From: Hyphomicrobium zavarzinii ATCC 27496
GTDB taxonomy: Bacteria; Pseudomonadota; Alphaproteobacteria; Rhizobiales; Hyphomicrobiaceae
DNA length: 64,000 nucleotides
Reading direction: 5' to 3'
Assembly (NCBI RefSeq): GCF_000383415.1
Contig: NZ_KB911258.1
Span: 392,267 to 456,266, forward strand
Below, piece by piece: positions 8,318 through 19,660 of this stretch (positions within the stretch are counted from its first letter, which is position 1; every line of letters begins with the position of its first letter). The position numbers were made by a program, and so were the translations under genes. Below the pieces are notes generated by a model, which searched no databases, was not told the origin of the DNA, and was given only the letters and a program-made list of their open reading frames with translations.

Positions 8318-10975
8318 TTACTGATCGAGCATCTTGGACACGATCTCGAACACGTCCCGGGAGAGATTGGGAGTACGCGCAACCCCTTGAAGAGCTTGGC
8401 GCGCAAGGCCCCGGCGGCCGGTTTCGAGGGCGTGCCAGGTTCGGAAAGCGGCCAGCATCCGCGCGGCGATCGAGGGGTTGAAACGGTCGATCGCGAGCAC
8501 CTGTTTCGCCACGAAGTCGTAGCCTGCGCCATCGGGCCTATGGAACTGCACTTGGTTCTGCATCGCGAAGGTGCCGATCAGGGCGCGCACCTTGTTGGGC
8601 GCCGTCAGACTGAAGAGGGGATGACGGGTCAGCGCCTTCACGTGGCTGATCGCCGGACGGAGCGTGTGCTGCGCCTGGGCGGCGAACCATGTGTCGATCA
8701 CCAGATGGTCGCCCTTCCAGCGGTCGTAGAAGCGTGCGAGCGCTTTCTCACGCAGCGGATGAGAGCCCGAAGCCAGCAGCATGAGCGCGTGCTGCTCGTC
8801 GGTCATGTTGCCGGCCTTGAAGAAATGATCCGCGAGCCGGCCCTCGTCGTCGGCCGTACCGCGCGCCGTGAGCAACGTGAGCGCCGCATTGCGCAACGCG
8901 CGCCGCCCTGCGCTCTGCGCACTGGGCGAGAACGTCTTCTCGGGCTTCATCTCCTTGTAGATGTCTTCGAGCAGCGAGCCGATCGTCGAGCCGGTGAGCT
9001 TGGCGAGCTGGCGATGCGCGCGGAAGATCAAGCCCGGATCCACGTTGCGCCCGATGACGCGCGCGATGTCCGCTTGGCTCGGCAGCTTGAGCAGCTCGGC
9101 GCGATAGGCGGGCTCATGATCCGAGAGGCCCACAGCGATGCCGAGCGCCTTGACGAATCCGGTCGCGCGGGCCGCAGGCTTCTCGCCTTTGCGCAGCGAC
9201 TTCACCATGTCGATGAGCGTTCGCGTCGCGTAGGTGTTTGCAGCCTGCCACCTGTTGAACAGGTCGCGATCGTGCGCCATCAGGAATTCGAGATCACGAT
9301 CGGACAGGTTCATCGTGACGTTCACCGGCGCCGAGAAGCCACGCAGGATCGAAGGCACAGGCGCGGAGGGCACCTCGTCGAACCGGAACGTCTGCGCGCG
9401 CCGCGTGAGGTGAAGCACGCCGTCGTCGATGGTCTCGCCCGTATCGAGCTTGAGCGGGATCTCGTCGCCGTTGGCGCCGATGAGCCCGATGCGAACCGGG
9501 ATGTGCAGCGGCTTTTTCTTGCTCTCGCCCGGTGTCGGAGGCAGCACCTGCTCGATCTTGAGATCGGCCTTGCGCTTCGCCTTGTCGTAAGAGAGCGAGC
9601 ACACGAGCTCCGGTGTGCCGGCCTGGGAGTACCAGAGCTTGAAGTGGGAAAGGTCGCGCCCTGACGCGTCCTCGAACGAGGAGAGAAAATCCTCGATGGT
9701 GGCGGCTTCGCCGTCGTGGCGCTCGAAGTAGAGATCCATGCCGCGGCGGAAATCCTCGCGCCCCAGAATGGTCTCGATCATCCGCACTAGCTCGGCGCCC
9801 TTCTCGTAGACGGTGGCCGTGTAGAAGTTGTTGATCTCGATGTAGGACTCGGGCCGCACCGGATGCGCGAGCGGGCCCGCATCCTCGGTGAACTGCGCGG
9901 CACGCAGAAGCCGCACGTCGAGGATGCGCTGCACCGTGGCCGAGCGCTCGTCGGCCGAGAACTCCTGGTCGCGGTAGACCGTGAGCCCTTCCTTGAGGCA
10001 GAGCTGGAACCAGTCGCGGCAGGTGATGCGGTTGCCGGTCCAGTTGTGGAAGTACTCGTGGGCGACGACGCTCTCGATGGATTCGAAGTTTGCGTCCGTT
10101 GCGGTCTCGGGCGAAGCGAGGATCAGCCGGTCGTTGAAGATGTTGAGCCCCTTGTTCTCCATCGCGCCCATGTTGAAGTCCGACACGGCGACGATGTTGA
10201 ACACGTCGAGATCGTACTCGCGCCCGAAGCGCGTCTCGTCCCACCGCATGGAGCGCTTGAGCGAATCCATCGCCCATTCCGCGCGCGCTTCCTTCCCGTG
10301 CTCGACGTAGATCTTGAGATCGACCTTACGGCCCGACTGCGTCTTGAAGGTCGAGGCGATGTGCCCGAGGTCACCGCCGACCAGGGCGAACAGGTAAGAG
10401 GGCTTGGGGTGCGGATCCTGCCACACCGCGAAATGGCGCGCCCCGCGCGCGAGCTTGCCGCGATCGACAGGATTGCCGTTCGCGAGAAGGATCGGTGCAA
10501 GCTCCGTATCGGCCTCGATGCGGCAGGTGTAGGTGGAGAGCACGTCCGGCCGGTCGGGGAAGAAGGTGATGCGCCGGAAGCCCTCGGCCTCGCACTGGGT
10601 GCAGAACACGCCGCGCGAGCGATAGAGGCCCTGCAGCGCCTTGTTTGCCTCCGGGTTGATGAAGGTTTGCAGCTCGAGAGAGAACGGACGGCTCGGCACC
10701 TTGGGAATGGTGAGCGAGGTCTCGTCGAGCGCGTACTCGGCGGGTGAAAGCGGCTTGCCGTCGATGGCGATCGTCCCGAGCTCGAGCTGCTCCCCGTCGA
10801 GCACCAGCGGCTTGCCCGCAGGTGTGTCGGCTGCAGGGTTGCGCCGGATCTGGAGGCGCGCCTTCACCTCGGTCCGCTCGGGGTCGAGCGCGAAGTCGAG
10901 ATCCACGTGATCGACGAGATAGGCTGGCGGACGATAGTCCTTGAGACGGCGGGGGCGAGGGGTGTCGATCTTCAT
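8318..10975 (-). CDS. pepN: Aminopeptidase N (M1 family)
   Basis: Zinc metallo-aminopeptidase of 885 residues, the usual length for the bacterial M1 PepN type. It removes N-terminal residues from peptides in the cytoplasm. The exopeptidase motif MGAMENKG lies near residue 268. The zinc site HEYFHNW has H306, E307 and H310, with the third ligand E329 in CLKEGLT. The C-terminal DUF3458-type helical region is complete. The ATG start has GGAG upstream. Well separated from its upstream neighbour by 165 bases, so probably transcribed on its own, possibly together with the downstream kinase gene. Confidence 0.97.
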   Translation of the reverse strand: MKIDTPRPRRLKDYRPPAYLVDHVDLDFALDPERTEVKARLQIRRNPAADTPAGKPLVLDGEQLELGTIAIDGKPLSPAEYALDETSLTIPKVPSRPFSLELQTFINPEANKALQGLYRSRGVFCTQCEAEGFRRITFFPDRPDVLSTYTCRIEADTELAPILLANGNPVDRGKLARGARHFAVWQDPHPKPSYLFALVGGDLGHIASTFKTQSGRKVDLKIYVEHGKEARAEWAMDSLKRSMRWDETRFGREYDLDVFNIVAVSDFNMGAMENKGLNIFNDRLILASPETATDANFESIESVVAHEYFHNWTGNRITCRDWFQLCLKEGLTVYRDQEFSADERSATVQRILDVRLLRAAQFTEDAGPLAHPVRPESYIEINNFYTATVYEKGAELVRMIETILGREDFRRGMDLYFERHDGEAATIEDFLSSFEDASGRDLSHFKLWYSQAGTPELVCSLSYDKAKRKADLKIEQVLPPTPGESKKKPLHIPVRIGLIGANGDEIPLKLDTGETIDDGVLHLTRRAQTFRFDEVPSAPVPSILRGFSAPVNVTMNLSDRDLEFLMAHDRDLFNRWQAANTYATRTLIDMVKSLRKGEKPAARATGFVKALGIAVGLSDHEPAYRAELLKLPSQADIARVIGRNVDPGLIFRAHRQLAKLTGSTIGSLLEDIYKEMKPEKTFSPSAQSAGRRALRNAALTLLTARGTADDEGRLADHFFKAGNMTDEQHALMLLASGSHPLREKALARFYDRWKGDHLVIDTWFAAQAQHTLRPAISHVKALTRHPLFSLTAPNKVRALIGTFAMQNQVQFHRPDGAGYDFVAKQVLAIDRFNPSIAARMLAAFRTWHALETGRRGLARQALQGVARTPNLSRDVFEIVSKMLDQ

Positions 10976-11073
10976 GGCATCTCCGGGACAGCAAAGGCCG
11001 GCGGAACGCGGACCAGGGGCCGCAACGCCGGAATCATCGCCTAGCGTTGGAGCTTAGCCCGACTTTGCCCTGG

Positions 11074-11127
11074 GATGCCAAGTTGAAGAGTGATGCCAAG
11101 CCGAAGAACGATGCCGAGAGACGAACG
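11074..11127. repeat. Three imperfect 18-bp direct repeats
   Basis: GATGCC recurs at 11074, 11092 and 11110, each followed by a similar purine-rich 12-base stretch (AAGTTGAAGAGT, AAGCCGAAGAAC, GAGAGACGAACG). The unit is exactly 18 bases and degrades in the third copy. It lies just beyond the stop codon of the MlaC-like gene. Confidence 0.6.
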
Positions 11128-11140
11128 CGCGCGCGTCTCC

Positions 11141-11740
11141 TCACCGGTTGAGCGCAATCACCAGCGTCTTGGGGTTGCCGCCGTTCTCCGAGATGAAGTT
11201 CTGGAACAGGGTGTTCAGGAACGACGTCATCTCGAAGCCGATGATCTCGGCGTCGCGGACCTTGAACACGCCGCCACGGCGCACGAGGCGCCAGCGTACG
11301 TCATAGGTCTCTCCGCTCTTCAGCGTCACGCGGCTGTCGACGTAGATCCCGGCCGCGGTCTCCTTGGTCTGTCCGACCATGATCGCCTTGGCCACCGGAT
11401 ACTTCGGCGCCTCCTTGGCGGCATAGCGGGCGATGAAGCTGATCATGCCGTTGTAGTAGGCCGGGCGATCGGCCTTGGGCAGCGTCTGGGCGTAGGAGCC
11501 GAGCGCGGTGAGGCCGATGGTGGGCACGTCAGCGTGGCTGCGTATGGTGGTGGCGAAGTCGGCTTCGGAACCGGTACGCGAGGCCGCGACGAGCTGGTTG
11601 GCCACGCGCTGCATGTAAGCCGCCGGCGATTCCGCTGCGGCCGTGAGCGTGCCTGCTATCAGCAACGCAACCGAGAGAGCTGCTGCCCGGAGGTTGAATG
11701 CGCTCTGCCCCAGGGGCAAGCGCTGGCGAACCGTCGTCAT
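11141..11740 (-). CDS. MlaC/Ttg2-type phospholipid-binding protein
   Basis: Secreted protein of 199 residues with a signal peptide (about 1-35, ending TAAAESPA). The mature part matches the MlaC/Ttg2D family: the YMQRVANQLVAASR start, the FIARYAAKEAPKY segment and the DVRWRLVRRGGVFKVRDAEI core. MlaC proteins ferry phospholipids across the periplasm between outer-membrane and inner-membrane Mla complexes. No mlaA, mlaD, mlaE or mlaF gene is next to it, so it is a solitary copy whose partners are elsewhere. The start has GGGAG about ten bases upstream. Confidence 0.85.
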   Translation of the reverse strand: MTTVRQRLPLGQSAFNLRAAALSVALLIAGTLTAAAESPAAYMQRVANQLVAASRTGSEADFATTIRSHADVPTIGLTALGSYAQTLPKADRPAYYNGMISFIARYAAKEAPKYPVAKAIMVGQTKETAAGIYVDSRVTLKSGETYDVRWRLVRRGGVFKVRDAEIIGFEMTSFLNTLFQNFISENGGNPKTLVIALNR

Positions 11741-11854
11741 CGAAACCTAGCTCCCGCTATATCGGGCATGGCCGAAATACCCTCCGTGGGGCTCGACCGA
11801 CCACTTTCCCCTCATTCAGCACGTGCACGCGATCTAGTCAAAGCCTTGGCAACC

Positions 11855-12514
11855 CTAGATTTGGGCCGCTGCAAGTTGAGGCCGAGGCTCTGAGAGATGG
11901 AAGAACCCGTGCAATGGCGCGAAGCTAGCGGCCTCCCGCGACGGAATTTCGGCAAGTTTGAGCTGCCCGGACACGGAATCGACCGCCTCCTGCGAAATCC
12001 GGGGCGAGGCGTACAAAATCACGGATTTCGAAGGGCTTGCGTGCACGAGGACCAACTCGTGGCGGACACCCGACAGCGAGGAGCGCACCCGATTTGTGAC
12101 GCCGGCATACGCCGAGACCGGCTCGATCCAGGAGCGAATGCCAAAAAGCCCGCGCTCCGAGGCCGTTACGAAGCCGTTCTCGATGCTGATCAGGCGCCGC
12201 CGGAATGAGCCTCTCGCAAGGAACAGCAGGGGCCAGCCGAAAATCCAGCCGAGCGCGACGAGGGCGAGGCCGAGGTGAAGCGCCAGCATGGGCCGCGCAA
12301 CAAGCACCGCGCGCGCCGCAGGATCGGATGCGAGCTTTGCGAGCACGAGCCAGAACGGCGTGAGCAGCGCGATCAGAATGGGGCACAAGACCGCCATCAG
12401 CACGAACCGTCCAGACCCCTCGGCGGACTGCTCGAATGTGAGAGGAAGGAGAGGAGCGGGCGGAGAGGATTGGGAAACAGAAGAAATGGATGTGTCGGAT
12501 GCCGCGCCGTGCAT
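11855..12514 (-). CDS. Two-helix membrane protein of unknown function
   Basis: Predicted inner-membrane protein of 220 residues when started at the ATG at 12514, which follows a G-rich stretch (GGGGGGCGGGACTTC); the reading frame stays open further upstream to 12667. Hydrophobic segments lie at about 38-62 (VLMAVLCPILIALLTPFWLV) and 75-105. A soluble C-terminal part of about 110 residues follows, resembling PH-like bacterial membrane-associated domains (GFVTASERGLFGIRSW). I do not recognise a named family. It is transcribed divergently from the methionine operon, about 150 bases from the operator at 12664-12687. Confidence 0.7.
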   Translation of the reverse strand: MHGAASDTSISSVSQSSPPAPLLPLTFEQSAEGSGRFVLMAVLCPILIALLTPFWLVLAKLASDPAARAVLVARPMLALHLGLALVALGWIFGWPLLFLARGSFRRRLISIENGFVTASERGLFGIRSWIEPVSAYAGVTNRVRSSLSGVRHELVLVHASPSKSVILYASPRISQEAVDSVSGQLKLAEIPSREAASFAPLHGFFHLSEPRPQLAAAQI

Positions 12515-12660
12515 GAAGTCCCGCCCCCCAGGATTCCAAAAGTCGTCGAGAGCGCAACCATAGGGCGAACCCCTTACGACATGGTTACTGAAATCTTGAT
12601 AGGCCCCTCTCTGTGTGCAGTTTTGGAGCAAGATCCAGCTCCCAGGCGCCGAAATCGATC

Positions 12661-12688
12661 TTGACATATAAACATATCTTTATATGTT
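12661..12688 (+). promoter_or_regulatory. Promoter with overlapping SahR-like palindromic operator
   Basis: A near-perfect palindrome at 12664-12687 has 9-base arms ACATATAAA and TTTATATGT around the centre CATATC. It overlaps a consensus -35 box TTGACA (12661-12666) with a fair -10 box TATGTT 16 bases downstream (12683-12688), so a bound protein would block the promoter. The downstream gene encodes an ArsR-family DNA-binding protein, whose family binds such AT-rich palindromes. From memory it resembles the SahR-type sites that control methionine-cycle genes in Proteobacteria. The predicted transcript start would lie only a few bases before the ATG at 12701, leaving almost no leader. Confidence 0.8.
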
Positions 12689-12700
12689 TCCGCGAAACAG

Positions 12701-13726
12701 ATGGCGGAAGCGATGACAGGGACGCTCGATACGCAAGAGTTGGTCACCGCGCTCAAGGCGGCAGCCGAGGCGACGCGTCTGCGCATCCTGCTGCTGCTGG
12801 CCGCGGGCGAGCTTAACGTCAAGGACCTGACGCAGATCCTGGGGCAGAGCCAGCCCCGGATCAGCCGGCATTTGAAGCTTCTGGCGGAGGCCGGGCTGAT
12901 CGAACGCTTCCGCGAGGGAAGCTGGGTCTACTTCCACGTCTCCGAGCGCTCCGAGGGCGGCCGCCTCGTCCGGCGCATCCTCGACACCGTCGATACGCGC
13001 GATCCCGTCCTCCGCCGCGACAGCGAGCGCGCCGACTCCCTGAAGCGCGAGCGTGAGGCTGCTGCCCAAACCTACTTCCAGGAGCACGCGGCCGACTGGG
13101 ACCGTATCCGCGCCCTCTATGTGTCGGATGCAGCCGTGGAAGCGGCCATTACGTCGGCGCTCGCTGGCCCGCCGTTCAAGCTCTTCGTCGATCTCGGAAC
13201 CGGAACGGGCCGTATGCTCGAGGTGTTCGCGGATCGCTACGAGCGCGGGATCGGCCTCGACGTCAACAAGTCCATGCTCGCCTACGCGAGCAGCAAGCTC
13301 AACACGTCGGGCCTCTCGCGTGCGGAAGTCCGCCACGGCGATATCTACGACCTCTCTTTGCCCGACGGCGTGGCGGACGGCGTCGTCATCCATCAGGTGC
13401 TGCACTACCTGTCGGAGCCCGCGCACGCCATTCGCGAGGCGGCCCGCATTCTGGCGCCCGGCGGGCGCCTTCTGATCGTCGACTTCGCCCCGCACGGCAT
13501 CGAAAGCCTGCGCGAGGAGCACGCCCACGAGCGTCTCGGCTTCGAGCAGGAGCAGGTCACTGCTTGGCTTGCCGAGCAGGGCCTCGCCGGCATCGAGGTG
13601 CGCAACCTCGAGCCCGAGCAAGGCGACGATCGCCAGCAGCTCACCGTCTCGCTTTGGCTCGCGCGCAGGCCCGAAGCGGTCGCAGCGGAATCTAAACCTC
13701 AAAAACTGGAACGGATCGGCTCATGA
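12701..13726 (+). CDS. ArsR-family regulator fused to SAM-dependent methyltransferase
   Basis: Protein of 341 residues with two parts. An ArsR-type winged helix at about 8-95 has AAEATRLRILLLLAAGELNV and the recognition helix in QSQPRISRHLKLL. A class I methyltransferase domain follows at about 130-310, with the SAM-binding VDLGTGTGRML loop near residue 164 and GLDVNKS at the acidic end of strand 2. It heads an operon with metF and metH, overlapping metF by ATGA, and its own promoter carries a palindrome, so it is very likely an autoregulated repressor. The methyltransferase domain may act as a SAM or S-adenosylhomocysteine sensor, as proposed for SahR-type regulators; enzymatic activity is not ruled out. 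A second ATG lies at 12713. Confidence 0.9.
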   Translation: MAEAMTGTLDTQELVTALKAAAEATRLRILLLLAAGELNVKDLTQILGQSQPRISRHLKLLAEAGLIERFREGSWVYFHVSERSEGGRLVRRILDTVDTRDPVLRRDSERADSLKREREAAAQTYFQEHAADWDRIRALYVSDAAVEAAITSALAGPPFKLFVDLGTGTGRMLEVFADRYERGIGLDVNKSMLAYASSKLNTSGLSRAEVRHGDIYDLSLPDGVADGVVIHQVLHYLSEPAHAIREAARILAPGGRLLIVDFAPHGIESLREEHAHERLGFEQEQVTAWLAEQGLAGIEVRNLEPEQGDDRQQLTVSLWLARRPEAVAAESKPQKLERIGS

Positions 13727-14652
13727 CGCCCCCAGCCAACGAAAGAAAAAGCCGTCTGCTCGGCGCTGGCGAGATCGAAGTCTCGTTCGAGTTCTTCCCG
13801 CCCAAGACGGAGAAGATGGAGGAGACCCTGTGGGCCGCCATCAACCGTCTGGCGCCGCTGTGTCCGGAGTTCGTATCGGTCACCTACGGCGCGGGCGGCT
13901 CGACGCGCGAGCGCACGCACGCCACCGTCGCGCGCATCATCAAGGAGACGGCGCTGCGTCCGGCCGCCCATCTCACCTGCGTCGATGCTACGCGCGAGGA
14001 GGTGGATGCCGTCGCCCGCGCCTATTGGGATGCGGGTGTCCGCCATATCGTGGCTTTGCGCGGCGATCCGGCTGGCGGCGTCGGCCAGCGCTACACGCCG
14101 ACCCCGGGCGGCTACGTGAATGCGGCCGATCTCGTCGCCGGTCTCAAGAAGATCGCCAACTTCGAGATTTCCGTGGGTGGCTATCCCGAGAAGCACCCCG
14201 AAAGCCCCTCGCTCCAGGCCGACATCGACAACCTGAAGGCCAAGGTAGACGCGGGCGCCGATCGCATCATCACGCAGTTCGGGTTCGACAATACGCATTA
14301 CCTGCGCTTTCTCGAGCGCGCCCGGGCCGCAGGCATCTGGGTTCCGATCACGCCCGGCATCGTTCCGATCCACAACTTCCGCCAGGTCGCGGGTTTTGCG
14401 ATCAGGACAGGCGCCAGCGTGCCGGCCTGGCTCGCGCGCCGCTTCGAAGGCTTGGACGAGGATCCGGCGACCACCCACCTCGTCGCGGCTGCCGTCGCAA
14501 CCGAGCAGGTGATGGACCTCGTGGATCAGGGCATCAAGACCTTCCACTTCTACACGCTGAACCGTGCCGATCTCGTCTACGCCATCTGCCATTTGCTCGG
14601 CCTCAGGCCGCTCAAGGTGGCGCCATTGGAGCAGCGCAAGGCGCAAGCCTGA
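13723..14652 (+). CDS. metF: Methylenetetrahydrofolate reductase
   Basis: Flavin-dependent enzyme (309 residues) reducing 5,10-methylene-THF to 5-methyl-THF, the methyl donor for the MetH proteins encoded next. Family signatures include SFEFFPPKTEKMEE at the N-terminus, FVSVTYGAGGSTRERTH, AHLTCVDATREEVD, and the VALRGDPAGG loop. The TIM-barrel length is normal. It overlaps the regulator gene upstream (ATGA) and is followed 45 bases later by metH, so the order regulator-metF-metH is one transcription unit for the methyl cycle. Confidence 0.96.
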   Translation: MTPPANERKSRLLGAGEIEVSFEFFPPKTEKMEETLWAAINRLAPLCPEFVSVTYGAGGSTRERTHATVARIIKETALRPAAHLTCVDATREEVDAVARAYWDAGVRHIVALRGDPAGGVGQRYTPTPGGYVNAADLVAGLKKIANFEISVGGYPEKHPESPSLQADIDNLKAKVDAGADRIITQFGFDNTHYLRFLERARAAGIWVPITPGIVPIHNFRQVAGFAIRTGASVPAWLARRFEGLDEDPATTHLVAAAVATEQVMDLVDQGIKTFHFYTLNRADLVYAICHLLGLRPLKVAPLEQRKAQA

Positions 14653-14697
14653 CCCGATCCGCCTTTCGTCAATCGAACACGAACTCGAGTTGAGACC

Positions 14698-15759
14698 ATG
14701 AAGACAATCGAAAGCGCCAAAGCCCTCGAAAAGGCCGCCTCAGAGCGCATCCTGATCATCGACGGAGCCATGGGCACCATGATCCAGCGCCACAAGCTGG
14801 ACGAGGCCGGCTACCGCGGCGAGCGTTTCAAGGACTGGGAGCGCGACGTCAAAGGCAACAACGACCTTCTGGTGCTCACGCAGCCGAAGATCATCCAGGA
14901 CATCCACGAGCAGTATCTCGCGGCCGGCGCCGACATCATCGAGACCAATACGTTCAACGCGCAGCGCATCTCCATGGCGGACTATGGCATGGAGCACCTC
15001 TCTTATGAGATCAACGTCGCGGCGGCCAAGCTTGCCCGCGCGGCTGCCGACAAATACACGAAGCTCACGCCGGACAAGCCTCGCTTCGTCGCAGGTGCCG
15101 TCGGCCCGACCAACAGAACCGCGTCGATCTCACCCGATGTGAACAATCCGGGTTTCCGCAACGTCACGTTCGACGAGCTGCGCGACGCCTACAAGGAGCA
15201 GGTGCGCGCGCTGATCGAAGGCGGAAGCGACATCATTCTGATCGAAACGATCTTCGACACGCTGAACGCGAAGGCTGCGGGCCTTGCCACTCTCGAAGCC
15301 TTCGACGAGATGGGCGTGACGCTGCCGATCATGATCTCGGGCACCATCACAGACCGCTCGGGCCGCACGCTTTCAGGACAGACCGCCGAAGCCTTCTGGT
15401 ATTCCATGCGCCACCTGAAGCCGTTCTCGATCGGCCTCAACTGCGCGCTGGGCGCGGAGCTGATGCGCCCCTATCTCGCGGAGCTTTCGCACGTGGCTGA
15501 CGTGCGCATCTCGGCCTATCCCAACGCAGGATTGCCGAATGCGATGGGCGGTTACGATGAGACGCCCGAGGACATGGCCTGTGCAACTGAGCCGTGGGCC
15601 GAGGACGGGCTCATCAACATCATCGGCGGGTGCTGCGGATCGACGCCCGATCACATCAGCCACATCGCCGAGCACGTCGCGAAGTTTCCGCCGCGTAAGA
15701 TTCCCGAGATCGCGCCCAAGATGCGCCTCTCCGGCCTCGAGCCCTTCGTGCATGGGTAA
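14698..15759 (+). CDS. metH: Methionine synthase, homocysteine-binding subunit (split MetH)
   Basis: Homocysteine S-methyltransferase module of 353 residues, equal to the first third of a standard MetH. It begins with [19 protein letters not shown]. It keeps the zinc thiolates that activate homocysteine: the Cys of [13 protein letters not shown] and the pair in [13 protein letters not shown]. The remaining cobalamin, folate and activation domains are on the next gene. The stop is followed by a 95-base spacer and a separate start, so this is a genuine split rather than a frameshift. Split MetH occurs in several alphaproteobacteria such as Caulobacter. Confidence 0.93.
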   Translation: MKTIESAKALEKAASERILIIDGAMGTMIQRHKLDEAGYRGERFKDWERDVKGNNDLLVLTQPKIIQDIHEQYLAAGADIIETNTFNAQRISMADYGMEHLSYEINVAAAKLARAAADKYTKLTPDKPRFVAGAVGPTNRTASISPDVNNPGFRNVTFDELRDAYKEQVRALIEGGSDIILIETIFDTLNAKAAGLATLEAFDEMGVTLPIMISGTITDRSGRTLSGQTAEAFWYSMRHLKPFSIGLNCALGAELMRPYLAELSHVADVRISAYPNAGLPNAMGGYDETPEDMACATEPWAEDGLINIIGGCCGSTPDHISHIAEHVAKFPPRKIPEIAPKMRLSGLEPFVHG

Positions 15760-15854
15760 GGTCCGCGTTCCCCGGCGCGAGATGAAACGCACTGAATAAA
15801 AAATGCCGCTTTCCTTCTTTGGCGGGGGAGCGCGGAGAAGCGAGAAAGAAAAGA

Positions 15855-18551
<2,697 letters not shown>

Positions 18552-18557
18552 TCGGCA

Positions 18558-18578
18558 CGGCGGGCCTCTAGCCCGCCG
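18558..18578 (+). terminator. Hairpin after metH
   Basis: Eight-base stem CGGCGGGC/GCCCGCCG with a five-base loop (CTCTA), seven bases past the metH stop and followed by CGTTTCG. The stem is very stable but the T-run is only three bases, so termination may be partial and read into the small membrane gene downstream. Confidence 0.5.
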
Positions 18579-18604
18579 CGTTTCGAGGCGAGGGGGAAAA
18601 GGCG

Positions 18605-18964
18605 ATGCCGTTCGTGAATCTGGCCGTGGCTCAGGCTGCAGCGGCATGGATTGCCGCGCCTAACCTGGTTGGTTTCTTCGTCACATACGGTCCGGCCTAC
18701 TATTACATCGTAGCGGCCGTCGGCGCGGTCATCGTGCTGATCGGCGCGTTCATCGGCTCGCGCATCACTAAGACCATCGCGCCGCCGTCCGTTCTCTCGC
18801 TCATCGCCTCCGTATCGTTCGCGATTATCGCGGCGGCGGCTGCGATCATGTTCGTCGCGCCGTCAGCCGGTCAGTCGGAGCTGGCCAGTCATCTCTTTAC
18901 GTTCGCTCCGGTTGCCGCGGCGATCGCGGGATATTTCTTCACGACTGCCCGTCACGCCGCGTGA
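18605..18964 (+). CDS. Small multi-pass membrane protein
   Basis: Protein of 119 residues with three or four hydrophobic segments (about 12-30, 33-53, 62-85 and 97-115) and very few charges. The start has AAAAGGCG in front. I do not recognise a family. It shares length, helix spacing and a GAFIGSRITK...APPS...LIA pattern with the small membrane protein 225 bases downstream, suggesting an old duplication. It sits right after metH and may receive read-through, but nothing links it to methionine metabolism. Confidence 0.75.
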   Translation: MPFVNLAVAQAAAAWIAAPNLVGFFVTYGPAYYYIVAAVGAVIVLIGAFIGSRITKTIAPPSVLSLIASVSFAIIAAAAAIMFVAPSAGQSELASHLFTFAPVAAAIAGYFFTTARHAA

Positions 18965-19008
18965 GCCGGCGTTTCCAATGCTTTGTTTCCCAATGCGGAT
19001 CTTCATGG

Positions 19009-19059
19009 TAGAGCAGACGGCGTCGGATGCTGCGAATCCGACGTAGGAATCATGCTCTA
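19009..19059. repeat. REP-like nested palindrome
   Basis: A 51-base intergenic element with two nested inverted repeats: outer arms TAGAGCA (19009-19015) and TGCTCTA (19053-19059), and inner arms CGTCGGAT (19021-19028) and ATCCGACG (19036-19043). It can fold into one interrupted hairpin. The TAGAGCA/TGCTCTA ends resemble the dispersed palindromic repeats common between genes in Rhizobiales (from memory). Confidence 0.6.
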
Positions 19060-19189
19060 AATGCTTGGGCATGTGCCGTGTCGGCAAAGCCGCGATCACC
19101 CGGTTTCTATCGGTGTCGCGTGTGGCGCGTGGGCCGGATGTGCGGCCCGAGGGGGAATTCGGCCGGCAGCTAACTGGGGGAGAACTCAC

Positions 19190-19537
19190 ATGCTTGGACG
19201 TCTCGTGCTTCTGCTGCTCCAGATCGTGATCGGCTGGTTTGGCAGCACCGCTCTCATGGGCTTCATCAAGTTCGGAGAGTTCCGTCTCTTCATCTTCGCT
19301 GTCGTCGCCGCCATCGTCGTGTTCCTTATCGGCGTCATTGCGGCTCAAATCCTGAAGGATGTCGGCGCGCCGTCGAGCCACACGCTGTCTTGGGCGCTGG
19401 GCCTCGGCCTCATCGCGGCCGTGCTGTGGACGTGGGGTCCGCAGCTTCCGCTGCTCTCTGAGGTTCCGTGGGGACGCGTGAAGGCGGAATACGCCGTGCT
19501 CGCCGCCGCTATCCTGGGCTATCACCTCAAGAAGTAG
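19190..19537 (+). CDS. Small multi-pass membrane protein
   Basis: Protein of 115 residues starting at the ATG at 19190, which follows GGGGGAGA; the frame is open upstream but that part is not membrane-like and has no ribosome binding site. Three or four hydrophobic segments (about 3-23, 32-53, 65-80 and 98-112) and a short basic end (YHLKK). No family is recognised. It resembles the 119-residue protein at 18605-18964 in size and in the G-x-I...K...APS...L...IAA pattern. A strong terminator follows directly. Confidence 0.8.
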   Translation: MLGRLVLLLLQIVIGWFGSTALMGFIKFGEFRLFIFAVVAAIVVFLIGVIAAQILKDVGAPSSHTLSWALGLGLIAAVLWTWGPQLPLLSEVPWGRVKAEYAVLAAAILGYHLKK

Positions 19538-19552
19538 CCCTTAGAAATATTG

Positions 19553-19600
19553 AAGGCGCGAGACCCGGGCGATTGTCGCTTCGGGTCTCGCGCCTTTTTT
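19553..19600 (+). terminator. Rho-independent terminator
   Basis: Long stem from AAGGCGCGAGACCCG to CGGGTCTCGCGCC, with a 14-base loop, followed by six T residues. It lies 15 bases after the stop of the small membrane gene. One of the clearest terminators in the window. Confidence 0.93.
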
Positions 19601-19660
19601 AGGTGTCCGCCTTTGAAGGACGGCGGGGAGCTGAATCGCGATCAGGCGGCCGGAGAGCGC

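Noticed and set aside
12680-13702. A minus-strand frame opposite the ArsR-methyltransferase gene.
   Set aside because: Antisense mirror of a clear gene; composition is not protein-like.
15760-15854. metH interrupted by a frameshift.
   Set aside because: Both parts have complete domains and starts, and a 95-base spacer with stop codons lies between, so a true split is more likely than an error.
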